A DNA stretch of 64,000 nt from Cinnamomum chago (lineage: Eukaryota; Streptophyta; Magnoliopsida; Laurales; Lauraceae), in assembly GCA_038049695.1 (NCBI GenBank), contig CP142453.1, positions 2,931,501 through 2,995,500 on the forward strand, given 5' to 3'. A model generated the notes under the pieces. The model saw only the letters and a list, made by a program, of their open reading frames with translations, made no database searches and had not been told where the DNA came from. The translations under genes were made by a program, and so were the position numbers. This document shows positions 53,901-64,000 of the stretch, in pieces; positions within the stretch are counted from its first letter, which is position 1; the number at the start of each line of letters is the position of its first letter.

Positions 53901-56900
53901 TGGTTTTCTATGTATTTTGAAAGATGCACAATGTGCGTCATGCATTTGTAATATTGAAATCTGGAACTTAATCAATTAAAGGGTTACTATTGTTAATGCA
54001 TGCATTTGATCTCCAGATCTGATGTGTCGCAACATTTACTCTAGTAAATCCAATTATTTTGGTCTTTTTAAGTATTTTTTTTTTTCAATTGCTAACTGAT
54101 AATAGTTGTTCTGCGGACCACCTCATTGGCTTCATTGTGCTATTAATTGTTGGAAACAGCAACATACTTGCTGAATGTGTGTGCTAGTACTTGCATCTCT
54201 CAGATTCAAAATAATGTCTTTGCCAAAATTTAACTTCTTTTAGAAACATGTTCATTTCAAAGTGGTAAGAATTATAACGGATCAGACTTTGGAGTTTCTT
54301 ATGAATTAATGTCCCTTCTTATAGGTTGTTCAAGCAACAGTAGAACTAATTAAGATATATTATACCAATAGCAATGCTCTAAGAGAGCCAAGAAGTCTGT
54401 GAAGAGAATGGCAATGAACGACTGTCAAACTCTCTAGTCTCTATGACTCATATCGACTCCTTGCTTGTAGGCTGTCACTACCTGAATTGGGGCCAGACCC
54501 ACATGGGTTTGAACCTGATAATGATTCAGGGCTTGAATATGAGTCCAGTTCGGTCATTGGAATGGGTCCTAGTCTGCCTAATTAGGTTATGGGAGGCTGG
54601 GGCCTAATAAATGATGCAACCATTGATTCAAGATAAACCTGACTGCTTGCCTAATTTTACGGAAGTACTGCAGGAACAATCAGATCTGGTGTTTTGATTT
54701 TCTTGTAGGCTGCAATCAGTGCAAGAAAATAAAAAGGCAGGTCAAGATTAACCACTGTTACGAGAGGGAATAATCCACTAAACTTTCAGTTCTGATGGGA
54801 AGACACTCAATTCCTTGGAGAAAAAAGTGTAAACAATGCTCTGTATATCTTTTATTTGACTGCTTAGAAAGCTGACTGCATACAGTTGACCATTACATGA
54901 TTTAATAAAATCCTAGAATGCTCTATAAATCAATCAAATATCTCTGCCCACTCTTATTACTATTATTTCCTAATATAAGAATGCTAGATTACTCAAATTA
55001 GAAGTTCAAAAGAAAAGAAACTAAATGTACAAAAAACATAAGTTCTGCTGGCTGGATCGTCCAGAATAATCTGGATGATTTGATTTGGGGGGCCTCACAT
55101 GGCCCACATTCTGGAGAGGTGGGTCCCAGCCATTTGAAGGTCACCTATGGGCAACCCAAAGGGTATCGGACTCTAGTGGGTTTGGGCCCTCTTTTGTCCA
55201 TTTATTTAGAACCAAACAAACTACCTGTGTACTGTTCATTTCTGCAAATTGCAGAAAACCCCCTGTAGTTTTAGAAAATTAAAACAGCACCCATTTTACG
55301 TTTACGTGACTACTATGCAGCTGTTATGGCTTCCCAATTGAGCTGAACCCTTCACATATGGGTTTGGACCCCATATGCTCAATCAAACGCCATGTATGCT
55401 AAAGCTTGCCCTACCATGAGATCTTGCACAGCACTTCATCGCATTCCGCATCGATAAAGGCCTGAGTTCTGGTTCTTCTTTAAATGTATATGAATTTATT
55501 GTTTCTACTATTTATTCTATACCAATTTAACATCTCCTTCTAATCACCAACATTTTTATCCCATCTATCTGCAGTCGGCTAATTAACAGCCCCTTATTGA
55601 TAAGAGGCAAACAAAAAATAAAGAAATAAAAAAAAAGCACTAATTAACTAAGAAACATTGACACACACATATAGTACAGTACTTATACTATTACTTTTTA
55701 TACTTAGAGTACGACCTTGACCCTAGTATCTGAGTCTGGCCTGGTAAGGGCTTTTGATAAATTTGGGTCTTCCTTGGGCCCAACAGACAACAAGTTCAGG
55801 CATTTGAAACCCAGACTTGGGTAGATGTGGGCTCAACCCTGGTCCAGTGACAGTCCTACCTGCTTATCCAACAAATTCTCCAATGCATTAGTCACCTGCG
55901 TACATACTAGACAAATGGCCCTTTGGTAGATGCTGAATTTCATCCATTGGAAGCTTATCCAATTTTTCTTTTTCCTTGTCCAAACAATTACATTTGATGA
56001 GGTTGTGTTTGTGCTTCCATGTGAATGCTTAACTTTAGTAAAGAAATTAAGCTTTAATGTAACTTCTGAAAAAGAGAATATGTGATTTGGAATTAGAGGC
56101 TGCTAGCAATAAGGCAATAGGAATTACAAATATATGGTAGTTTTTTTTTTGGGAGATGTTAAAGATATGATAGTGCTTTTGATGTCATGACACTCAGGAT
56201 GCTTCAGAGATTCCTGTTTTAAAATGTAGAAGGCTATTATTTTGGTTGATTTTTCTTGGAGATTTTTTATGCATTTACTATAGCTAGGGCTAGGCCAAGA
56301 AGCGCTCTTATAAGCTTTTTTAGATTGTCTTATAAGGTTTGGTCCCATATTTTCTCCCCTTTCTTTTTGCCTGAATTTTGATTTCATTTCCTTCAAAAGG
56401 TTATCCAATTATATTAAGCTTCAAATGTGATAAGTTATCATGAACCAGTGATACCCAGCTGATGTGTGCTCTTATGCCCATGCTTATGATGCTAATCTAA
56501 AAAGCTTTAGGAGCATTAATTTCTCAAATTGCTTTGAGAGTTTTTTCAATTGATATTCTGGTTACTTTGTGTGTTAGGTTCTGTACAGGAGTAGGTGTGA
56601 CAATCGACTTAATGAGATCACTGAAAGGGCATCCGCTGATAAACGCGAGGTTCCATTCTTTGATAATCAAAGTTCATCTTTCTTAGATATTTTACTTGTT
56701 TTGACTTCAAATTCTTTGGACTACTACAGCTTATTGGTGTCCCGAGAGTGATGCATTAAATAATTTTTCAGGTTGAATTGCTGGGAAAGAAATATGAAGA
56801 GAAGTACAAGCAAGTAAGAGACATTGCTTCTAAATTAACTATTGAAGAGGCTGCTAATCGTGACATTCAGGTGTGATAACCTTTCATCTACTGGGTTGAC

Positions 56901-59900
56901 ATCCATTGTAATAGTCTTGCCAGCATGTGCTTTATGGATTTATGGAGCCACTTTTCAATATGAGCATGTTTTTGTGAGAGTATTTGAAAGTGATTGCCAT
57001 GTTGAGATTCTATCTCATTCATTTGTAGGAGAGGAAAATGGAACTATATAATGCAATCGTTAAAATGGAACAAGGTGGAAGTGTTGATGGTTTGCTTCAG
57101 GTAAATTTTATCAGGAGGAATCTACATTGGTTTTATATTTCTGTGCTGTGCTAACTTTTACTTCAATGCTATCATTTCCAGGTTCGTGCTGATAGGATAC
57201 AGTCAGATCTTGAGGAGTTAGGGAAGGCATTGAATGAGCGCTGCAAGAAATTCGGATTAAATGTTAAGTCAACTGTAGTAATTGAGCTTCCCTTCGGTAA
57301 TTTCACAGAAACTTTCTGATTTGGGTTCACGCTGTTTGCAATTTCTCATTAGCTGAGTCCTCCAGTGAGCTTCTACATTGAATTGTATATTCCTTATGTA
57401 GAAATTTATTTCACACATTCATAGTGTTTACTTTGTGGTTTGTGGAATTTCTTTAATTGTCTGAACACTCTTTAATATTGTACCAGTGTTAGGAATTGTA
57501 TGCTTGTAATAAAGGCCAACCTAATCATTTGGGTTAAACCACCTATAGGTCAATTTTATATAAGTTTCAACTATAAATACTGAAATGCTTATGAGAATGA
57601 TTTTTTATAGGTATTTATTAGAATATTTCATGAGAGTGGATCTAGGTATGGAAGGCAAACACTTTTGTTTCCATTTTTTGGATTTTTTTTAATTATGACA
57701 ATAAATATGATGCTTCTGATGAAAATACTACAAGCCATTTGTGCAAGAAAATTAATTACTGGCAATGAATATTCTATAATCTATACACATTTCTCTCTGT
57801 AAAACTCCTTGTTTAGCCAAAAGATTTGCTCCACTGTATGGAACTCTTCTCACATTCTCCTCAGGCCTCCTATGCTAAAGCCTCATCTTCATTGGTAACC
57901 ATTACCCCTCCTGAGCCTAAAAACACTAATGATGTATCTTCCTTTGAAGCACTCCCTAGTCCCTACTCAAGGTTTCTGGGTTCCCTTTTGAGGCGCCAAT
58001 GAATCTATCTAGACACCCCTCACCCATCCTTTTTTTTGGCATCACAAGGGAATTGAACTCATGCACCCACACTCTCTACTCGTCCCTGACCAGCTAAGCA
58101 ATAGCGGGGGACTATCTAGACTACTTTTGTTGGAATGCCCACCTATGTTTATTTGCCTTGTGATTTTTGCCTACACTGTGGCCCCAAAATCTGTCCTTGG
58201 GGAACTTGATATTTTTTGTTGGTCGCGTGATTGTTCTCATTAAAATTGTCCATAAATTTACTACTGTAGTAAGTTACTGGAATATTTTTCCTCTCCTGTG
58301 AAATGGTTCATTCCCTTGAGACATGTTTTGCCAACGCTTTATGGAACATTTTTCAGAAAGGGAAGAGATGGCACAAAAATGTCTGATCAACATTGCTATC
58401 ACTAAAAATGTGTACAGTTTCTTTCTCCTTTAAACCCAACCAATAATTTGGAATGGTGAACCTCTTCCACAAAGGTCATTCACTGCCAAAATACTCTTAT
58501 AGCCGTCCAACAAATGCTGGGACCTATGACAGAGCAAGGCGCTTCCTGACTAGCACATAATGGGTTGACCAGTAGGGTCAATAAAATATTATAGTTTAAA
58601 AGAACTTCTTACCTATAGATAAAACATAAAGCAGAATATATGGACTTCAGGAACTGATCTTCCAACCGAGGAAATGTACTTTGTTTTTTCTTTTTCCTGA
58701 AAGGAACTGGCTTGTTCTTTTTTTTTTTTTTTTTAATTTTATTTTATCGGTAACAAGTAAAAGAAGAAAAAACACGCTACAAAGGCGAAAGAAACCACAA
58801 AATCACAAAAGGAGATGAAGGTATGAGAGAATAATATGCCACACCTCAACAGAAAGAACCTAAAGAACCAAATAACTAGGGTAAAGAAACACTAGGGTCC
58901 GCATTGCTAGCTCGTTGCTGGGCTAAGTCATGAGCTACTTCATTAGTAGACCAAATGTTGAATGTAAATATGTCAAGTTGGTGATTGTTCCTACTAATAA
59001 AGATCGGTGTGAAGATTAGAGTTACCCTACATACTGGGTATTTGCACATTGCATCTGTATTCTTGTTGGTTCTCCACAACATCGTTTGGTTGTTTTTTCA
59101 GTTAATTTGCAGAGGAAGTTATACCAGAAGATACACAGCACATACTGCTGTGAGATCTACAGGCAAATCTCTTAACTAATTTCCAGAGAACTTATAGCAA
59201 AGGAAATGTCCACTGGGAGAAGGCAATCATAACGATGGAAGTACCATCACATCCTGAGAATTTACTAACAGTATGGTCTATTCAAACTTTCCAGTCACTA
59301 AAAATATCCCCGCTTAGCTATTCTTAAAATCCTTTTTAATGACCATTCAACATTCTATGTTGACTTTAATGAAATAAGTGGCTCTGTGAAAAGGTTGCCT
59401 AAATTTTTCTCATTCAATATGTTCCAAAAGACCATACAAGATAATATTTTCTGGACTCTTTTCCTGAGTGGTTTGCATAATAGAGTATTGTTTGAAGTTG
59501 AATTTGATTATGTCTCTCAGATTTTCATGTCTTGACTTCCAGTCTTTGCTCTTCCGTGTGTGTCCTTTTCGAACATATACTATGTTCATTACTTATTTTT
59601 ATTTTTCTGTTGTTCCTTTTTTAAATTAAGGTTGGCAACCTGGAATTCAAGAGGGAGCAGCAGTTTGGGATGAAGATTGGGATAAATTTGAAGATGAAGG
59701 TATGTTGAAAGTTCTTGAAACAATTACTATTCCTGCTTTACTGTGTAGTATGTCAACAACAGCAGCTCTCTCTCGGTAAAGCTGATTCAATGCTGCATCT
59801 TAGTAGTTGCAAGAATGAGCACCTTCCAATTGTTGTATGGGCTCTTGTTTTTGCTACAAATAATTGAAACTGTGGGTGTGATGAAGTACAAATACAGTAC

Positions 59901-62669
59901 TTATAATTGGCATGTGCGCACGCCTGCTTCTTTCTTTCTTTAGTGACCCATTGAACTGAATGGGGATTCAAGATTAGATCTGTAAGGGTCCATTTAGACC
60001 TATCTAGCTATTAAAAAGGAAATATCCCATTATATGGGGATGGAAGGTTTAGATCAATTTGATTGATTAGGAGGGTCTCTTTGTTTGCTTAAGGGTCCAA
60101 TTGAGAGAAATGGGCTAAATCATAGATTGGATGCTCGAGATAGGCCAAAATTTATTTTCGATTTGTTGAACTGAATGGGGATTCAAGATCAGATATGTAA
60201 GGTCCATTTATATGTCTCTAGCTATTAAAAAGGGGATAACCCATTGAATGGGAATAGAAGGTCATGGATACGGGGTCACCCAAAAATCAACATAATTAGA
60301 CAATCATAAATATGGATTTTGAGGCCCAAAAGATCGACAGTGAAAACAGTTGAAGAAAGTGGTATTTCAATCCAGTGATGAGTAATAGTAGGATGAGTGT
60401 CAAATATGGGCAACCTCTGTCTCTCTCTCAAGCTGATTCTCATACTAAGAATTGGTTCTTCAGTGAAAATTCTTCAATTTATATTTTATAATATAAAATA
60501 TTTTATTTTTTTAAAAGTGAGATGCAACCTTATGTGATATGTGAGTATGGGGCCTACTTGGGCTATTTGGATGAGAAGGGAACCATGTACATTGGGGGTT
60601 TATCAAGTGTTAGTGTTTTACACCAATTCTAGATCTCTAGCCTTCGGATCTAGGCCCAACTTATTTCAGCCATTAAAATGCTTCTAGTTGGATGACAGCC
60701 CCAGTGTGTATTGAAATGGTAACAGATTTTTTTCCATCACTAAAAGCTTTAAAAAAGAAAGAAAACCAAAAGACATCCAAAAGGATTCACAAAATGAACA
60801 TTTTATTGCTGATAAAATGTTATAATGATGATTTTATTGCATGAATCCATTAGTGATGTTACCTCTTTGAGAGGACATCTGGCGGTTTTGATTCGGCTAT
60901 AACTTAGTGTGCTTGTAGTAGAAGTCTAGTGGTACTATTAATTTAGTCTAGTAGTAGTTGGGTTTTTTCTTTAATAGTTGATATTGATCGAAAAGGAGAA
61001 TATCAAATATCAACTAGTCTAGCAGTTGATATTGTCCTTTTCAATCTTTGTTGTAGCTTTTGTTCTGCTTTCCTTATAATATGTAATTCCTTTAGCCAAA
61101 CAAAGAAAATGATCCATGAATATTTGGCACATCACTTCACATTGATGTACCATTCCCTCTTTCAGGCTTTGCAATTGATAAGGATCTTACTGTTGAAGGG
61201 GAAGACATAGTGGCCCCTCCAAAGCCCGCACATGTTTGGAATGATAGAATGTCCACTGATGAGGCCTTTGGCGGTCATTCTTCCTCTGATGTTAATAGCA
61301 AGATGGACCAGCCTTCTAGCACTGGTGAACGGATGACTGAGGGCGGTTCAACATATGCCCAAAGTGAAGATGATTTAGCAAGAAGTCCACCTGGGAGTCC
61401 ACATGGAAGAAGTTCATTAGAAAGTCCATCTCAAGAATTCACGGCTACACATTTTGATAAGAACTTGAGCGCTGATGCTTCACCACGTGTGAAAAGTCAA
61501 AGGTATCAGGCCTTTTCGTATGATTTTTATTTAGAGGTCCATACATAAAAGGGCAAGGGGTAAATTCTTGTTTGTATGATAGGACCAATTGGTGACCAGA
61601 GATCTCATTTAGTTTACACTTATAATATGTTGAAGATTGACTTTGTTCTAAGCATTTACTTATGCAGTGATCACGGAGGTGCGGAATCAACTGTTTCTGG
61701 GGCCAAATTTGATGAATCTTCCTGGGGTGCTGCCTTTGACGCAAGTGATGATACCGACTCAGTATGGGATTTTAACCTGATTAAAACTAAGGTATATTAC
61801 TCTTCTCTTTACGAAAGGGAAAAAGCTGCCACAACGATATACAATATGGGCTTAGATATTGGAATGCTTGTGGTTTGGTATTCTTCAAACCAATATACAA
61901 TCAGGATGTTAATAAGCTAGATCTCTTTTTAAAAAGGGTTAATTTGACTGACCTACTATCTTCTCATTTGAAATTGTGTGAGTAATATTGGAACATTTAG
62001 CATCAATTATATTGCTCAAGTTTCATGATTGAACAAAAAGCTTACCATTTTCAAGGGTGAGGTGATATGGATGTGGGACCATTCATGAGCTAGTGATCTT
62101 TCTGAATTGACTTATATTCCTTCTGCCCATGATCAGATTCCAATAGTATGTGATGGTTCTGTTTCCTTTGTAGCAGCTATGTCGCACTAATTGTTACTGG
62201 AGGTTCTTTCTATTGACATCTTTTCATCTAAATTTTTATTCTGATGCAGGAATCTGATCATGAACATAACAGACAGAACTCTTTCTTTGATTCCGGAGAC
62301 TTAGGTCTTAATCCGATTAGAATAGACTCACCCAGCTCTGATAGCTTGTTCCAGAAGAAAGAGAAGAGTTCATTTTTTGCAGACTCTATACCTAGCACAC
62401 CACTGTTCAACTCTAGCTCCCCACCAAGGTATAGTGTGGAGCACTCTTTTGACAGCTCGACAAGGTTCGATTCTATGAATGACACTGGGTTCTTCCCTCA
62501 GCATGAGAGTTTTGCGAGGTATGATTCTATTCGCAGCACTAGGGATTCCGACCGTAGCCAGGGGTTCCCTTCTTTTGACGATGCAGATCCATTCAGCTCA
62601 ACTGGGCCTTTCAAGTCTTCTGAAAGTCAGACACCACGGCGGGGTTCTAGTGGTTGGAGTGCTTTCTAG
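44309..62669 (+). CDS. EH-domain endocytic protein, AtEH/Pan1 type (TPLATE complex)
   Basis: Thirteen phase-consistent exons: 44309-44443, 46892-48110, 49033-49245, 49917-50143, 53795-53869, 56578-56649, 56772-56870, 57029-57100, 57182-57296, 59631-59699, 61166-61502, 61668-61791 and 62250-62669. The product is 1058 residues. Family members are TPLATE-complex subunits in plasma-membrane clathrin-mediated endocytosis and autophagy; EH domains bind NPF motifs and lipids. EH1 spans about residues 6-95 with a canonical EF loop DLDKDGRISGAE (17-28). A Pro/Ser/Gln-rich linker follows. EH2 spans about 412-505, with loops DTDRDGKITGEQ (428-439, Gln at position 12) and DQDNDSMLSQRE. A coiled coil covers about 570-740, then FGWQPGIQEGAA and WDEDWDKFEDEG. 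The acidic Ser-rich tail has FADSIPSTP and a DPF motif. Whether it is the EH1 or EH2 orthologue is unresolved. Confidence 0.93.
44444..46891 (+). other. EH gene intron 1
   Basis: A 2.4-kb intron splitting the first EH domain between VLAQ and IWLHADQ. Donor CAG|GTAATT, acceptor CTGCAG|ATATGG. No gene or clear mobile element was seen inside. Confidence 0.75.
49246..49916 (+). other. EH gene intron 3
   Basis: A 671-base intron. It holds a CT/TA microsatellite near 49281-49309 and a run of about 17 C near 49780-49796, a likely site of length variation. No gene. Confidence 0.75.
51120..53620 (-). mobile_element. Antisense LINE remnant with RRM-type ORF1
   Basis: The minus frame at 53302-53565 reads as a decayed RNA-recognition motif: an RNP2-like LFVGVLAKRISSSDL, then an RNP1-like KKGEFAFRRL, then REWHAVKAI. 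RRM-bearing ORF1 proteins are known from one group of plant L1-type LINEs. Further along the minus strand, near 51365-51430, words similar to LINE ORF1 tails (NLQSSINYG, ETKKKDAL) occur between stops. No reverse transcriptase motif was found, so ORF2 is missing or unrecognisable. The boundaries are approximate. Confidence 0.5.
53040..53165 (-). mobile_element. SINE-like unit inside the LINE remnant
   Basis: On the minus strand: an A box TGGCTCGGTGG (53146-53156) and, 35 bases on, a B-box-like GCATCGATTCCC (53101-53112). This spacing fits a tRNA-derived SINE head. No clear target duplication was found, so the ends are approximate. Confidence 0.5.
53870..56577 (+). other. EH gene intron 5
   Basis: A 2.7-kb AT-rich intron between MQEL and VLYRSRC. 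No gene or clearly bounded element was recognised. Confidence 0.7.
57297..59630 (+). other. EH gene intron 9
   Basis: A 2.3-kb intron between IELPF and GWQPG. It holds a short SINE-like insertion (58015-58111) and poly-T runs near 58718-58735. No gene. Confidence 0.75.
58015..58111 (-). mobile_element. Short SINE-like insertion with 10-bp target duplication
   Basis: CTATCTAGAC occurs exactly at 58005-58014 and 58112-58121. The 97-bp insert on the minus strand has an A-box-like TTAGCTGGTCAGG, a B-box-like GAGTTCAATTCCC, and an A9 run near its 3' end. This fits a very short tRNA-derived retroposon in an intron of the EH gene, antisense to it. Confidence 0.65.
59700..61165 (+). other. EH gene intron 10 with a direct repeat
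   Basis: A 1.5-kb intron. A repeat of about 98 bases starting TTGAACTGAATGGGG lies at 59951-60050 and again at 60166-60262, roughly 85% alike by eye and 215 bases apart. The repeats could be LTR-like or an old segmental duplication. No primer-binding site was seen between them. Confidence 0.6.
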
Positions 62670-64000
62670 TCATTTTCACTGAATCAAGTTTGCTTGCTGT
62701 GGCTTTGCTGGGCGTTGGTATTTTTTTTTTCTTGGTTGTCATGGCCGGTTTTTGTGTGCTGTTATCGCTAATTATCAGATGGTTGTATGTTTGGGATTTC
62801 TCATCTATGTATTTTTGAAGTTTCTTTTCTTGAATCAGGTTGACAGTTTTTTCCATTTCTTTTCATTTTTCTTCCTCAGATCTCCTTTGATGTCCATTAC
62901 TACCAAACATTCTTTATATCAATATGAAGCCTGATTATTTGTGATTTGAGCATTGGAAGAGTTTTGTTTTTATGTTCTCACATGCAGTAACTTGGCATCA
63001 TCCATTGAAAGACGTGTTTGATGAAGGAAATAATATTAGACATTGAGTTTGGTAAAGAAAGGATTCATTACCATGTAAATATTAATCCTTTGTTGTAATA
63101 ACCACTATCTCTTTTGCAGTTATTTTGGTTTGTACCAATATATATGTCTCCATCAGATGGTTTCTCCTTGGTCGCATCGGATAGTGTAGCTCGTCTATTC
63201 CATTCTGCATAAATAATACTCAGAAGAACATGCTGATATGCATCTAAAATGGATGATCTAAGTGATGCATGGACATGGTGGATAAAGCTTTTGATCAAAG
63301 CAAAATTGTTGGTCTACAGGGGTTCATAGTTCATACCCAAGCTGTCAGGCATTACATCCCATTGCTGGGTTCGGCTATAGTTGAGTGGTGGACAATCCTT
63401 ACAGAGAATCATCCTTGGTAAGGTGGTCTCTCTCATTGGGTGATGGTGGACCCTGTACTCGGATAGTTAATCCAAACCATTTGATCAAAGGTTGAACTAT
63501 GGTGACTGGTGAGTGATCTATATAGTCCATATATTGTTTAGACCAAGAACCTGTATATTTTTTTTGTTACAACTTTTACTACTGCAAAAGGGGCGTGCAT
63601 TCAGACAATAGGGAAGGCTTTACATGGCTGGTCTGGGATGGTCTGGGCTCAGATACACAACCAAACCAGCTCAAAGGAGTCTGGGATAAGACAGGCCTAG
63701 GTTGTGGACACCTCTAGTAAATAGTAATTAATGGGATGGTCATGCTTATTACTATTATTATTGGCAAAAGTCTAAAAATCCATACCCAATGATAATATGT
63801 TTCAGGCTGGGCCCCTTCCTCCTTCAAAACGGACCACCATCATGAATTGACATGTACACTCCTGTTACTCTAGCTGCATTACAGGGGCACCTGAGATCTC
63901 CTGTGTATTTTTTTTTTCTTGTAATTACAACCAAAATTAGGGCATATTGTTTAACTTCAGCACTACTCAGAACCATGATAATTATTGGGTGATTATGACT
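62670..64000. other. EH gene 3' UTR and downstream intergenic
   Basis: T-rich 3' UTR sequence follows the stop codon, then AT-rich intergenic DNA to the window end. No further gene is supported. Confidence 0.5.

Overview
This is a plant nuclear window: GT-AG introns of 0.1-3.7 kb, T-rich introns, plant-specific gene families and many dispersed transposable elements. Four protein genes sit in 64 kb. The repeat style and protein sequences suggest a broad-leaved angiosperm with a repeat-rich genome, possibly a magnoliid, but the species is an inference I cannot test. There is no bacterial, organellar or viral genome content and no CRISPR array.

Layout. 1-5.3 kb is intergenic and carries a tRNA-derived SINE. 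5.5-10.1 kb (+) is a three-exon WUSCHEL-related homeobox gene of the WOX13 clade with an upstream ORF overlapping its start. 11.94-16.88 kb is a Ty1/copia retrotransposon in minus orientation with two 260-bp LTRs, primer-binding site, polypurine tract and a 5-bp target duplication; its gag-pol is broken by frameshifts. 19.2-19.6 kb holds a miniature LTR element (TRIM-like). 22.3-24.5 kb (+) is an uncharacterised protein gene with an alanine-rich helix and a 5' UTR intron. 24.5-31.1 kb is intergenic, with a SINE and a MITE that has a 10-bp target duplication. 31.1-35.8 kb (-) is a four-exon SR-protein kinase (SRPK). 35.8-44 kb is intergenic, with a cluster of TA-flanked inverted-repeat elements, a 351-bp inverted-repeat element and a SINE just upstream of the next gene. 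44.3-62.7 kb (+) is a 13-exon EH-domain protein of the AtEH/Pan1 type (endocytic TPLATE complex); its introns carry an antisense LINE remnant and SINEs.

The genes are not an operon or cluster and have unrelated roles: developmental transcription (WOX13), splicing-factor phosphorylation (SRPK), clathrin-mediated endocytosis (EH/Pan1) and one unknown. Exon joins were read by eye from GT/AG sites, reading phase and family similarity, and all are phase-consistent. I found no convincing new multi-gene system. The most noteworthy material is the set of small non-autonomous elements with recognisable target duplications, the WOX13 upstream ORF and the unassigned protein.
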